From assembly GCA_023436305.1 (NCBI GenBank), contig JAEZJQ010000129.1, positions 11,507 through 75,506 of the forward strand: a stretch of DNA of 64,000 nt. The letters run 5' to 3'. This stretch comes from Bacillota bacterium (lineage in GTDB: Bacteria; Bacillota; UBA4882; UBA8346). Position 1 is the stretch's first letter. Each line of letters starts with the position of its first letter. The position numbers were made by a program, and so were the translations under genes. Of this stretch, positions 25,937 through 35,020 are shown piece after piece. The notes below the pieces were generated by a model. That model made no database searches and was not told where the DNA came from. It saw only the letters and a program-made list of their open reading frames with translations.

Positions 25937-27832
25937 CTAACAACCTATTTCCTCCTGTAATTCTTCCCATTCTTGGTAAAGCCCGGCGAGGTGAGTTTCA
26001 ATTTCGGTTAACTCCCGGCTTAATTCGACGCTTACTTTATAATCGGCATGAGTAGCCGGATCATTTAAGATTTCCCGCAATTCTTTTTGACGGTTTTCGA
26101 AGCGGTGAATATCGGTCTCCAGCCCCTCAAGCAAGCGCTGTTTCCGTTTCAAATCACGCTGTTTTTCCTTATTTTGCAACCGCAATACTTGAGACTCACT
26201 CAAGGGTTTATCGGCTTGACTGGTGGGAGATTCCTGCCGGTTCCGCCAATCCAGATACTCTTCGTAACTATTGACCGAAAATAATTTACCGGCTTCCAAA
26301 ACCAGATACCGATCCACCAGTTGATTCAGAAAATATCGATCGTGGGAAACCATGAACACCGTGCCGTCAAAATTCCTAAGCGCTATTTCCAGAACTTCAA
26401 TGGATTCCAAATCCAGATGGTTGGTGGGTTCGTCCAAGATTAAGAAGTTGGCTTTGGATAACATCAGCTTCAAAAATCCCAAACGGCGCTTTTCCCCACC
26501 GCTTAAGTCCGCAACTGACTTAAAAACGTCGTCGCCGCGAAACAGAAAATGACCCAACAAAGTCCGGGCTTCGGTGTTATCCAAATCACCGGCCCCTAAA
26601 ATCTGACTGAACGGAGTCCCGGTCAGTTCCTCGGCATTATCCAGTTGTGAAAAATAACCCGGGTACACCTCATACCCCAACCGTACCCAGCCTTGATCCG
26701 GTGATTCCAAACCCAATATCATTTTTAATAAAGTGGTTTTCCCGATACCATTGGGTCCAATCAAACCAACTTTTTCACCGGCCTTGATTGTAAAACTGAT
26801 TCCTTGGAATAAACGCTTGCCACCAAAACTCTTTGTAAGTTCGTTGACTTCCAAAACCTGGTGAGAACTTGCTTGGTGGCCCCCAAAATCCATAATCATC
26901 CGTTGATCGTTTTGCTCTGGCCGGGTAATGGGAGCCATATTTTTTAACCGTTTTTCCAGACTGTGCGCTTTGCGTTTGGCGTCGTGATCGGCCTCCCGGA
27001 TGAACTTGGACAGCCGGTTTACTTCTTTCTGTTGCTCCAGGTAAGCTTTAAGGTTCGCTTGATATGCATTATCCTTCTGCTTCCGGTATTCGGAATAATT
27101 TCCCCGGTATCGTTTCAAATTACAAAACTCAATCTCATAAATACCCGTAATAATACGATCTAAAAAATAACGATCATGGGAAATAAGCAATACCGCGCCC
27201 TTATAATTCCGTAAATACTCTTCCAGCCATTCAATAGCCATTAAATCCAGATAATTGGTCGGCTCATCCAGAAACAACATATCGCTGGGGGCAAGTAAAA
27301 TCCGGGCCAACGCAAGACGGGTTCTTTCACCGCCGCTTAATACGCTTATCCTGTCATTCCAACGTTCCTTGGGAAATTCCAGTCCTCTGAGCACACCCTG
27401 AATACGGCCTTCAATCTGATACCCGCCGTTTTGTTCAAAGCGTTCACTCAACGAATTGAACTCTTCAATCAATTGTTCGAGTATTTCCGGCGCCAAACCA
27501 GGGTCCGCCATTTGGGCTTGAATTTTTAAGATTTCATTTTGAAGCGTATCCAAATCTTTGAATAAGCCACGCAACTCCTGGTAAATGGTCCCCTCGAAAT
27601 TAAACTGGGGCTCTTGTGCTAGATAACCAATTCGGGAATTCTGCGCCCACCCAATTTCACCTTGATCATATTCTTCAGTCCCGGTTAAGATTTTAAACAA
27701 CGTAGATTTCCCTGAACCGTTCCGGCCGACCAAACCCCATTTTTCCCCCGATTGAATGGCAAATGTAGCCTCGCGAATAATAGGAACCGCCCCATAAAAT
27801 TTTGATAAATTTTGAACCTGAAGTAACGGCAT
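25937..27832 (-). CDS. ABC-F family ATPase (YdiF-like)
   Basis: 631 residues. Two ABC modules with Walker A GRNGSGKST (about residue 37) and GPNGIGKTT (about 350), LSGGE signatures and the linker between the halves, plus a C-terminal coiled coil rich in charged residues. No membrane segments. ABC-F proteins act on ribosomes and can give antibiotic resistance or translation control; the coiled-coil tail and length resemble YdiF/Uup. The ATG at 27832 follows the lepB stop by two bases, so the two genes are likely translationally coupled. No ribosome site precedes the ATG itself. Confidence 0.9.
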   Translation of the reverse strand: MPLLQVQNLSKFYGAVPIIREATFAIQSGEKWGLVGRNGSGKSTLFKILTGTEEYDQGEIGWAQNSRIGYLAQEPQFNFEGTIYQELRGLFKDLDTLQNEILKIQAQMADPGLAPEILEQLIEEFNSLSERFEQNGGYQIEGRIQGVLRGLEFPKERWNDRISVLSGGERTRLALARILLAPSDMLFLDEPTNYLDLMAIEWLEEYLRNYKGAVLLISHDRYFLDRIITGIYEIEFCNLKRYRGNYSEYRKQKDNAYQANLKAYLEQQKEVNRLSKFIREADHDAKRKAHSLEKRLKNMAPITRPEQNDQRMIMDFGGHQASSHQVLEVNELTKSFGGKRLFQGISFTIKAGEKVGLIGPNGIGKTTLLKMILGLESPDQGWVRLGYEVYPGYFSQLDNAEELTGTPFSQILGAGDLDNTEARTLLGHFLFRGDDVFKSVADLSGGEKRRLGFLKLMLSKANFLILDEPTNHLDLESIEVLEIALRNFDGTVFMVSHDRYFLNQLVDRYLVLEAGKLFSVNSYEEYLDWRNRQESPTSQADKPLSESQVLRLQNKEKQRDLKRKQRLLEGLETDIHRFENRQKELREILNDPATHADYKVSVELSRELTEIETHLAGLYQEWEELQEEIGC

Positions 27833-27834
27833 TG

Positions 27835-28395
27835 TTATTTTACAAGACCCATGCGATCTACCGGCCAATAACGCCACCAAGCATGTCCTTCAATATTTTT
27901 CATTGGAACCGGACCCCATACGTGGCTATCGTGGCTATTCCGGCGGTTATCCCCCAATACGATGGCCTGATCGTCGGGAATGATATATGGGCCAAACTCA
28001 TAATCCGGAGTCCGATCTTGCTTAAGAAACGGCTCGTTGAGCGGTTTATTGTTAATATATACAGTCCCCTGGCTAATCTTAATCGTTTCGCCGGGAAGGC
28101 CAATCACCCGCTTCACGAAGGCAATTTTGGAACCGGAGGCCGCGGGAGGTTTGAACACAACAATATCAAAACGTTGCGGTTTATGAAACCAATAAGCGGT
28201 TTTATTCAGTAAGAATCGATCGTGTTCCTCGATAGTCGGCACCATGGATGCGGATGGCACTTCCCGGGATTGCAAAAAGAAGGTGCTGATGATCAGGTAC
28301 AAGATTACGGCTGGAACCACGATTTCCAGAATATCTCTCAGGAATTGATTCATGGTGTACTTTTTGGGGGATGATTTAGCTTGCTCCTTGGGCAT
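27835..28395 (-). CDS. lepB: Type I signal peptidase
   Basis: 186 residues with one N-terminal membrane helix (ILEIVVPAVILYLIISTFFL) and the SPase I boxes: SASMVPTI near residue 48 (catalytic Ser), DIVVFKPP near 78, and KRVIGLPGE near 94 (catalytic Lys), then GDNRRNSHDSHVWGPVP. It removes signal peptides from exported proteins such as the PKD protein, DacF and the beta-barrel-like proteins here. It is directly upstream of, and nearly abuts, the ABC-F gene. Confidence 0.96.
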   Translation of the reverse strand: MPKEQAKSSPKKYTMNQFLRDILEIVVPAVILYLIISTFFLQSREVPSASMVPTIEEHDRFLLNKTAYWFHKPQRFDIVVFKPPAASGSKIAFVKRVIGLPGETIKISQGTVYINNKPLNEPFLKQDRTPDYEFGPYIIPDDQAIVLGDNRRNSHDSHVWGPVPMKNIEGHAWWRYWPVDRMGLVK

Positions 28396-28505
28396 TTAAT
28401 TCACTCCTATATGATTACTCATCAAATATAACGAATTTAAATCTGAAAAATTTCAGCAGGACCATTATAACATATATTTTTAACTTCGAATTATAAAATT
28501 CAAAT

Positions 28506-29273
28506 TTATCGGGGATCATTTTTCGCAGGGGTTCCGTTTTCAAATAATTTGGATAAAGAAACCAGCTTATATCCTTTAGCGCGCAGTCCTTGAATGATTC
28601 CGGGCAGCGCTAAGTGAATTTGCTTACTGGAATCGCTGGCATGGCACAGAATGATAGCCCCCGGAAAGGTTCGAGTTAAAATCCGGCTGACCATGTATTC
28701 CGGACCGGGATTCTTCCAATCCAAAGAATCCACCGCCCAGATCACTGTCTCAAATCCTAATTCTCTTGCAGTATCAATCACTACATCATCATAATCGCCA
28801 TTGGGAGGCCGGAAAAACGGGGCGACCCGATCCACAATCGATAATAGATCCTGGTGCGCCTTTTTGATATTATCTTTTACCGTTTCTTTGGAATATTGGC
28901 TTAGATTAATATGTTTATCACCATGGCTCGCAATCTCATGCCCTGAATTGGCAATCGCTTTCAATTCCCTTGAATGGGTGAGAGCCCAGGGCCCCGAAAC
29001 AAAAAAAGTCGCCGGAACCTGGTTCTCCGCTAAAATTTGTAAGACCAGCGGCAGTGTTTTTTCGCCCCAACTGATATCGAAGGTTAAACAAGCTTCAGTG
29101 GCCCTCTTTTGAATATAAAAAATCGGCATTTCCTTAGCCAAAAAACTACTGGCCGGGAAAGTCTCAAGGGTAAACTTCCCGGTAAAATAACCGGCTCCAA
29201 ATACAATAACGATGATCAATCCCAGAATGACAATTTTCTTGAGATAAGGACCACTTGTAAAAATAATCTTCAT
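28506..29273 (-). CDS. pdaB: PdaB-like polysaccharide deacetylase
   Basis: 255 residues, ATG at 29273 after GAGGGGTGA. A membrane helix at about residues 12-32 is followed by a NodB homology domain with TFDISWGEKTLP near 72, SHGDKHINLS near 122, RPPNGDYDD near 165, and ILCHASDSSKQ near 216. The TFDIxWG form, without the second aspartate of TFDD, is typical of PdaB, a sporulation protein of Bacillus that maintains spores after engulfment. It is a single gene. Confidence 0.86.
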   Translation of the reverse strand: MKIIFTSGPYLKKIVILGLIIVIVFGAGYFTGKFTLETFPASSFLAKEMPIFYIQKRATEACLTFDISWGEKTLPLVLQILAENQVPATFFVSGPWALTHSRELKAIANSGHEIASHGDKHINLSQYSKETVKDNIKKAHQDLLSIVDRVAPFFRPPNGDYDDVVIDTARELGFETVIWAVDSLDWKNPGPEYMVSRILTRTFPGAIILCHASDSSKQIHLALPGIIQGLRAKGYKLVSLSKLFENGTPAKNDPR

Positions 29274-29386
29274 AAAGCAATCACCCCTCGCCAATAATTT
29301 ATTCCTGGTTGGAGAAGGGCAGAACCCATAAGGCTAGACGCTTTATAAAAATATTATTAAAGGATGACAGTTCGGTGGATATATGT

Positions 29387-29409
29387 AGGGCTGTCTGATA
29401 GACAGCCCT
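29387..29409 (-). terminator. Hairpin after the HU gene
   Basis: AGGGCTGTCT pairs with AGACAGCCCT around a three-base loop just beyond the HU stop. There is no U-run, so termination strength is uncertain. Confidence 0.6.
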
Positions 29410-29420
29410 CTGTAAACGAT

Positions 29421-29699
29421 TTATTTCTTGGCGACGGAGTCTTTTAAAGCTTTGCCAGCTTTAAATACCGGGACTTTTCGGGCGGCGATTTTTATTTCAG
29501 CGCCCGTTTGAGGATTACGTCCTTTCCGAGCCTCTCTTTTCCGGACTTCGAAACTCCCGAAACCCACTAATTGAACCTTATCTCCTTTTGCTAAAGCCTG
29601 GGTCAGTGAATTAATAACGGCATCAATGGCTTTACCGGAGTCTTTTTTGGTTAAACCACTCTTTTCGGCAACTTTATCGATAAGTTCAGTTTTGGTCAT
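29421..29699 (-). CDS. hup: DNA-binding protein HU
   Basis: 92 residues, ATG at 29699 after GAAGGAGGTG. The family order is complete: MTKTELIDKVAEKSGL, the dimerisation helices, FGSFEVRKREARKGRNPQTG (the DNA-binding arm), and the end VPVFKAGKALKDSV. HU bends and compacts DNA. It lies next to spoIVA as hbs does in Bacillus. Confidence 0.97.
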   Translation of the reverse strand: MTKTELIDKVAEKSGLTKKDSGKAIDAVINSLTQALAKGDKVQLVGFGSFEVRKREARKGRNPQTGAEIKIAARKVPVFKAGKALKDSVAKK

Positions 29700-30014
29700 A
29701 ATAGGTTCACCTCCTTCTAAAAAAAAGTGGGAAATACTTTGAAAATAAGGTAGCACTTGCCTTCAAATTCATTTGATTAATTCTAGATTCTTCCCTGATT
29801 TCCTGCTTTTCAAACCAAAATACCTAATTTTTTTCTACTGGGTACTATGTTTCATCTATTCCCCCAGCTAAATGAGTTTTTTAATTCAATAATTTCCTAT
29901 AACAATCCAGAAACCATTGAATGGCCGTTATTTGATCCCCTGTTTCTTGAGCGAAGCTGTCAAAGTTTTTTGGTAAATAATTGGCTTTTACAAACTAAAA
30001 AAATACACAAAAAA
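29700..30014. other. Gap between HU and spoIVA
   Basis: This AT-rich stretch must contain the HU promoter, but no clear -35/-10 pair was chosen. A 60-codon plus-strand frame at 29847-30029 has no ribosome site and ends inside the spoIVA terminator, so it is probably not a gene. Confidence 0.4.
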
Positions 30015-30033
30015 ATGGTCATTGGATGACCAT
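30015..30033 (-). terminator. Rho-independent terminator after spoIVA
   Basis: ATGGTCAT and ATGACCAT pair around a three-base loop, and the minus strand continues with seven Ts. It lies just past the spoIVA stop at 30076. Confidence 0.85.
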
Positions 30034-30075
30034 CTTTTGGTAAGAAAGTTATCATTTTTTAAAGTTAGCTCATTT

Positions 30076-31554
30076 TTAAAGAATAATACAAACTAAGCCC
30101 CCACTGCCTTCATTGATGATCTTCGTTAAAGTTTCTTGCAGCTTTTCCTGGGCATTCTCCGGCATCCTGGAAAGCTTGGATTGAATGCCTTCTTTCATCA
30201 GATCATACATGGATTTACCTAAAAAATCGGTCTCCCAGATCTGGGCCGGGTCCTTTTCAAACTCCTCGGTGAGATAATGGATAAAATCCTCCCCTTGCTT
30301 TTCGGTACCGACAATTGGTGAAATTTCCGTCATAATATCTACTTTAATCATATGAATCGACGGCGCGCTAGCTTTCAGCTTGACCCCAAACCGGTTGCCA
30401 TGCCGGATAAGTTCCGGTTCAGCGAGTGTCAATTCATTGAGCTGCGGTTGCACCACGCCATAGCCACATTCCTTTACTTTTTGCAAAGCAGCGGCTATTT
30501 TATCATATTCCTGTTTGGCAACGGATAACTCCTTCATCATCTTGAGCAGGTGGTGATCACCGGAAACAGTGAATCCTGAGAGTTCTTCCAGAACTTTATA
30601 AAATAATTCCCGATCCGTATTAATGGTAATTGTTGCCGTACCCTGGCCCAGATCGATGGTGCCCTGGGTCACATCCCGAATATCCTCCACTTGTTTTAAT
30701 GATTCAATCATGCGATCAATGTCCCGTACCCGATTGATATCAGCGACAGCCGACAGTACCGCGCCTTCGAAACGCCCTCGCAGCCAATGAGAGCTATCCA
30801 GCTCTTCCACCCATTTGGGAAAATCGATTTGTAGTTCACGCACCGGAAACATTTGAAGCAATTCCAACAATATGTTCTCAATTTGCCGCATGTTCAAATG
30901 CTGGCAATCCATGGGGATAACCGGAACTTGATATTTCCGGCGCAGTTCTTTGGCCAATTCGAAAGTAGCGTCGCTTTCAGGATAGACCGTGTTTAAAATG
31001 ACGATAAACGGTTTTCCTAAACCGGTTAACTCCTGGATGACCCGTTCCTCCGCTTTTAAATAAGCATCCCTGGGTAAATCGGTAATGGTTCCGTCGGTTA
31101 CTATCACCAGTCCCACCGTGGAATGATCATTGATGACTTTCTGGGTACCCATCTCGGCGGCTTCAACGAAACTCACCGGAGTTTCCAGCCAAGGTGTAAC
31201 CACCATTCGCGGACCATTCTGATCTTCGAAACCTTGCGCGCCATCGACCGCATATCCTACACAATCCACCATTCGCGTTTTTAAGATAATATTATCCCCA
31301 ACCTTAATCTCTACCGCTTCGCTGGGAACAAATTTGGGCTCGGTGGTCATAATGGTACGGCCAGTTCCACTCTGTGGCAGTTCATCTTGAGCGCGTTGAT
31401 GGTCGTAATGATTTACAATATTTGGTATTACGATCTGCTCCATGAATTTTTTAATAAACGTTGACTTCCCTGTCCGCACCGGACCCACGACTCCAATATA
31501 AATGTCGCCACCGGTACGTTCGGCGATATCTTTATAGATATCATACCTTTCCAT
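30076..31554 (-). CDS. spoIVA: Stage IV sporulation protein A (spore coat ATPase)
   Basis: 492 residues, normal for the family. Walker A GPVRTGKSTFIK near residue 24, and a second nucleotide motif MVDCVGYAVDG near 97, are those of SpoIVA, which hydrolyses ATP to polymerise into the basement layer of the spore coat on the forespore surface. The conserved middle domain and the C-terminal end GGLVCIIL are present. ATG follows AAAGGGGGG. The neighbours HU, gpsA and der match the region around spoIVA in Bacillus. Family knowledge predicts sigma-E control; no clean sigma-E promoter could be picked. Confidence 0.97.
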   Translation of the reverse strand: MERYDIYKDIAERTGGDIYIGVVGPVRTGKSTFIKKFMEQIVIPNIVNHYDHQRAQDELPQSGTGRTIMTTEPKFVPSEAVEIKVGDNIILKTRMVDCVGYAVDGAQGFEDQNGPRMVVTPWLETPVSFVEAAEMGTQKVINDHSTVGLVIVTDGTITDLPRDAYLKAEERVIQELTGLGKPFIVILNTVYPESDATFELAKELRRKYQVPVIPMDCQHLNMRQIENILLELLQMFPVRELQIDFPKWVEELDSSHWLRGRFEGAVLSAVADINRVRDIDRMIESLKQVEDIRDVTQGTIDLGQGTATITINTDRELFYKVLEELSGFTVSGDHHLLKMMKELSVAKQEYDKIAAALQKVKECGYGVVQPQLNELTLAEPELIRHGNRFGVKLKASAPSIHMIKVDIMTEISPIVGTEKQGEDFIHYLTEEFEKDPAQIWETDFLGKSMYDLMKEGIQSKLSRMPENAQEKLQETLTKIINEGSGGLVCIIL

Positions 31555-31867
31555 TTTTTATCCCCCCTTTTCACAAAGTTAAATTATTAATAAATATTAA
31601 ATTTATTAATACGGGATTGATCCATCCCCCCTTCGTGATCGAAGCTCAAAGATTTCGTAGCCATATTGTTTTGACACCCAATGCCATGATCGACCAACCT
31701 AACCATAATATATATATTGAAAACCGAATCTCAATATAACCGGATTTTGAAGTGAAGTTAAGAGTTTAAAGTTTTGAGTTATGATTTTAAGTAAAACGAA
31801 TTTAGGCTGAAGAGTTCAAAACACAATTTATTTTTTGTATTTCCATCCGAAACGCCCCCAAATAAAA
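31555..31867. other. spoIVA upstream region
   Basis: Between spoIVA and gpsA lie 437 bases. They hold an AT-rich inverted repeat at 31587-31609 (TTAATAAAT with ATTTATTAA) and the gpsA terminator at 31868-31889. A 63-codon minus-strand frame at 31779-31970 crosses that terminator and looks accidental. No further element is seen. Confidence 0.45.
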
Positions 31868-31889
31868 AACGGTTCGTAATTGAACCGTT
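31868..31889 (-). terminator. Rho-independent terminator after gpsA
   Basis: AACGGTTC and GAACCGTT form an eight-base stem with a six-base loop, followed by a T-run on the minus strand. It follows the gpsA stop by about 100 bases. Confidence 0.8.
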
Positions 31890-31991
31890 AATTTGTAATA
31901 CCCTATTTCTATTCAAAGAAACTATGAATATAACCAAAATATATCTTTTATCTAAAATATCACGAATCAATATTCACTGGTACTGCCTTTT

Positions 31992-33020
31992 TCACTCCCA
32001 CGTATAAGTCCCGGTGATAATTTCCTCCATCTCATGGGTACGAATCCGATCCATCAATAGGTTTACACCTTCTTTGGGCGATAATCCCTCAAATAATATT
32101 TGATATACGATCGAAGTTATCGGCAACTCCACATTTAATTTCCGGGCTAATTGATAAGCGGCGTTGGTCGTCGTAACACCTTCAACAACCATCTTGGTGG
32201 ATGAGGTAATTTCCGCTAATGTTTTTCCCTTGCCAAGTTCCCGGCCCGCCCAAGCATTCCGGCTATGAATGCTGGAAGCCGTAACAAACAGATCTCCCAT
32301 ACCCGATAAACCGGAAAAAGTGGGGGCCTGAGCCCCTAAAATCACTCCTAACCGGGCGATTTCCACTAGACCACGGGTAAGTAAAACGGCTTTGGTATTA
32401 TCACCGAATCCCAAACCATCGGAAATGCCGGCCGCGATGGCGATGGTATTTTTTAAAGCACCGCCAAGCTGGACTCCCACTCTATCAGGGTTGGTATATA
32501 CTCGGAATAACGGACCGATTAATAAATCCTGCGCTTTTTGGGCGTAATATAAAACCGGCGTTGAAACCACCGTGGCTGATGGGACATTACGGGCCACTTC
32601 CTCGGCGTGATTCGGACCGGATAAAGCCACAATGGCCCCCGGATTAATATTGGGTAACGCTTCTTCCAATACAGCGGTCATGGTCTTCGAACTATCGACT
32701 TCCAACCCTTTGGTTACGCTGATCACCATAGTCTGTTCGCCAATGTAAGGCGCCATTTGAACGGCAACCTGCCGAAGCCATTTGCTGGGGATGGCCGTAA
32801 TTAAATAACTTTTCCCGGAAACCACTTCGGCCATGTTTTGGCTGGCATGAATTGATTCCGGCAGCTGAATCCCGGGTAAAAAAACCTTATTGGTATGCCA
32901 GTGATTAATCTCTTCGACTACATTTTCTTCAACTGCCCACAGATCAACTTTATAACCCTTTTCAGCACAAAGTTTGGCCAGGGACGTACCCCATCCTCCA
33001 CCACCAATAATACCAATCAT
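31992..33020 (-). CDS. gpsA: NAD(P)H-dependent glycerol-3-phosphate dehydrogenase
   Basis: 342 residues. The N-terminal Rossmann motif IGGGGWGTSLAKLCAEKGY starts at residue 4; SGPNHAEEVARNVPSATVV near 138 and GVQLGGALKNTIAIAAGISDGL near 186 are the substrate and catalytic region. It makes sn-glycerol 3-phosphate for phospholipids from dihydroxyacetone phosphate. The start overlaps the plsY stop by four bases, so these two consecutive phospholipid enzymes are coupled. Confidence 0.96.
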   Translation of the reverse strand: MIGIIGGGGWGTSLAKLCAEKGYKVDLWAVEENVVEEINHWHTNKVFLPGIQLPESIHASQNMAEVVSGKSYLITAIPSKWLRQVAVQMAPYIGEQTMVISVTKGLEVDSSKTMTAVLEEALPNINPGAIVALSGPNHAEEVARNVPSATVVSTPVLYYAQKAQDLLIGPLFRVYTNPDRVGVQLGGALKNTIAIAAGISDGLGFGDNTKAVLLTRGLVEIARLGVILGAQAPTFSGLSGMGDLFVTASSIHSRNAWAGRELGKGKTLAEITSSTKMVVEGVTTTNAAYQLARKLNVELPITSIVYQILFEGLSPKEGVNLLMDRIRTHEMEEIITGTYTWE

Positions 33021-33658
33021 ACCTTTGGCTCCTTTTTCTTTTGATATAAAATTTTATGTTCCTCTCCTTTGACTAAACGCGTGATATTGGCTTTATGCCG
33101 GTAAATCGCCATGATTGCAACAAAGACGGAAAACAATAACTTATAAATATCCGTGGAATAAAACCAATAAACCACCAACGGATAAATGAAAGCGGTTGCC
33201 AGGGACGCCAATGAAACATATCCGAAAATCAAAAAAACAATGGCCCATACCGGAATGAGAACGATTAGAATATTGGGAGTCATGGCAATTGCAACACCTA
33301 AAGTAACGGCAATGCCCTTGCCTCCTTTAAAACCGGCGAAAACAGGCCAATTATGCCCGACAATCGCGCAAATACCCGCTAAAATATTGACATCAATTTC
33401 TGAACCGGGAATTTTTCCGATCAGGTTTCCCAGTAAAACGGCAATAACTCCCTTTAAAGTATCACCAACCAATACTATAATTCCCGATGTTGAACCCATG
33501 GTCCGAAACGCATTGGTAGCACCTACATTACCACTCCCGTGGCCCCGTAAATTCACTTTTTTTATCCGGGCCACCACATCTCCGGTGGTTACGGAACCTA
33601 GTAAATAACTTGCAATTAATATTGCGATAATCTCCAGTATCACCAGCACTGATTTCAC
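33017..33658 (-). CDS. plsY: Glycerol-3-phosphate acyltransferase PlsY
   Basis: 213 residues, polytopic with about five membrane helices. Motifs are GSGNVGATNAFR near residue 40, GHNWPVFAGFKGGKGIA near 98, and IYRHKANITRLVKGEEHK near 183, which build the acyl-phosphate-using active site. It transfers an acyl group from acyl-phosphate to glycerol 3-phosphate, the product of GpsA downstream. Overlaps gpsA by four bases and follows der by 33 bases. Confidence 0.95.
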   Translation of the reverse strand: MKSVLVILEIIAILIASYLLGSVTTGDVVARIKKVNLRGHGSGNVGATNAFRTMGSTSGIIVLVGDTLKGVIAVLLGNLIGKIPGSEIDVNILAGICAIVGHNWPVFAGFKGGKGIAVTLGVAIAMTPNILIVLIPVWAIVFLIFGYVSLASLATAFIYPLVVYWFYSTDIYKLLFSVFVAIMAIYRHKANITRLVKGEEHKILYQKKKEPKV

Positions 33659-33691
33659 TCCAGTATTATTGCGCCCTATCCGGGCACAAAT

Positions 33692-35005
33692 TTAGTTTTT
33701 GTTATTTTTTACATTAATTTCGAATTTCAGCGGAGTTCCGTTAAAATCGAAAGCTTCCCGTAATTTATTCTCCAGATAACGCTGGTACGAAAAATGAAAC
33801 CCGTCTTCATCGTTAATGGTAAAACGAAACGTGGGCGGTTTCACTTTAATCTGACCGGTATAATATATTTTAAAAAGACGGCCTTTATTGGAAGGAGGAT
33901 GATGTAAGGCTATGGCTTCACCAATCACTTGATTTAACTTATTGGTGGAAACCCGGCGAGTATAGCTATCCATTACTTCTTCAATAAGTGGCATTAATTT
34001 GGATAAATGATGACTGGTTTTGGCAGAAGTAAACAATACCGGCGCATAGTTTAAGAACTCCAGCTTGTCTTGGATCTTTTCCCGGAATTGCTCTACCGTT
34101 TTGTTCGATGGTGCCAGCAAGTCCCATTTATTCACCGCAATAATGCATGCTTTCCCGGCATCCTTGATCATTCCGCCGACTTTTAAGTCTTGGTCCGTGA
34201 TTTCCTGGCTGGCATCCAGCACTAGGACGGCCACATCGGAACGCTCTATCGCTTTAATCGCCCGAAGCACGCTATAATATTCCACTGAAGTTTCAACTTT
34301 GGATTTACGCCGGATTCCGGCGGTATCCACCAACAAGTATTGTTGAGCATGATAACGAAAAGGAGTATCGATAGCGTCCCGGGTAGTACCGGGCTGGTCG
34401 TTAACGATAACTCGCTCTTCACCCAGCATGGCATTGACTAAAGATGATTTTCCGGCATTAGGACGACCCACCAATGTTACCCGGATGGCTCCAGCATCGG
34501 TTGTATCCGGTTCTTTGGACTGGAAGGCCAGTGCGGCATCCAAAAGATCGCCGATATTCCGGCCATGTTCGGCGGATATACGCACCGGTTCGCCAAACCC
34601 AAGGCTATAAACCTCGGCATTCATTGTTTCCTTAAAATTTTCAACCTTATTGACAGCCAACACCACCGGTTTGTTGCTTTTTCTGAGTAACACGGCCACC
34701 TGATCATCGGAAGTGGTTAACGGTTCACGGCCATCGACCACCATAATTAAAACATCCGCTTCAGCAATGGCCAATCCGACTTGTTTGCGAATCTGAACCT
34801 GGATGGGATCACGTTCATCGGTAATTCCGCCGGTATCGATCAATAAAAACTCCTGGTCCAACCACCGGCAATTGGCATAAATCCGATCCCGAGTTACTCC
34901 CGGTGTATCTTCAACAATGGCCAGTCTTTCACCGGCAATACGGTTAAACAACGTTGATTTCCCAACATTCGGTCTTCCAACAATGGCAACTACGGTTCGT
35001 ATCAA
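33692..35005 (-). CDS. der: GTPase Der (EngA)
   Basis: 437 residues: two G domains in tandem with P-loops GRPNVGKST near residue 10 and GRPNAGKSS near 180, DTPGVTRD/DQPGTTRDAID and NKVE/NKWD motifs, and a C-terminal KH-like domain (PPTFRFTINDEDG). Der assists assembly of the large ribosomal subunit. It begins 15 bases downstream of the DUF512 gene and is followed by plsY and gpsA. Confidence 0.97.
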   Translation of the reverse strand: MIRTVVAIVGRPNVGKSTLFNRIAGERLAIVEDTPGVTRDRIYANCRWLDQEFLLIDTGGITDERDPIQVQIRKQVGLAIAEADVLIMVVDGREPLTTSDDQVAVLLRKSNKPVVLAVNKVENFKETMNAEVYSLGFGEPVRISAEHGRNIGDLLDAALAFQSKEPDTTDAGAIRVTLVGRPNAGKSSLVNAMLGEERVIVNDQPGTTRDAIDTPFRYHAQQYLLVDTAGIRRKSKVETSVEYYSVLRAIKAIERSDVAVLVLDASQEITDQDLKVGGMIKDAGKACIIAVNKWDLLAPSNKTVEQFREKIQDKLEFLNYAPVLFTSAKTSHHLSKLMPLIEEVMDSYTRRVSTNKLNQVIGEAIALHHPPSNKGRLFKIYYTGQIKVKPPTFRFTINDEDGFHFSYQRYLENKLREAFDFNGTPLKFEINVKNNKN

Positions 35006-35020
35006 ATTCAGAACACATCC

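Noticed and set aside
29847..30029. 60-codon plus-strand frame between HU and spoIVA.
   Set aside because: No ribosome site and it ends within the spoIVA terminator.
31779..31970. 63-codon minus-strand frame downstream of gpsA.
   Set aside because: It crosses the gpsA terminator, has no ribosome site, and shows no recognisable domain.
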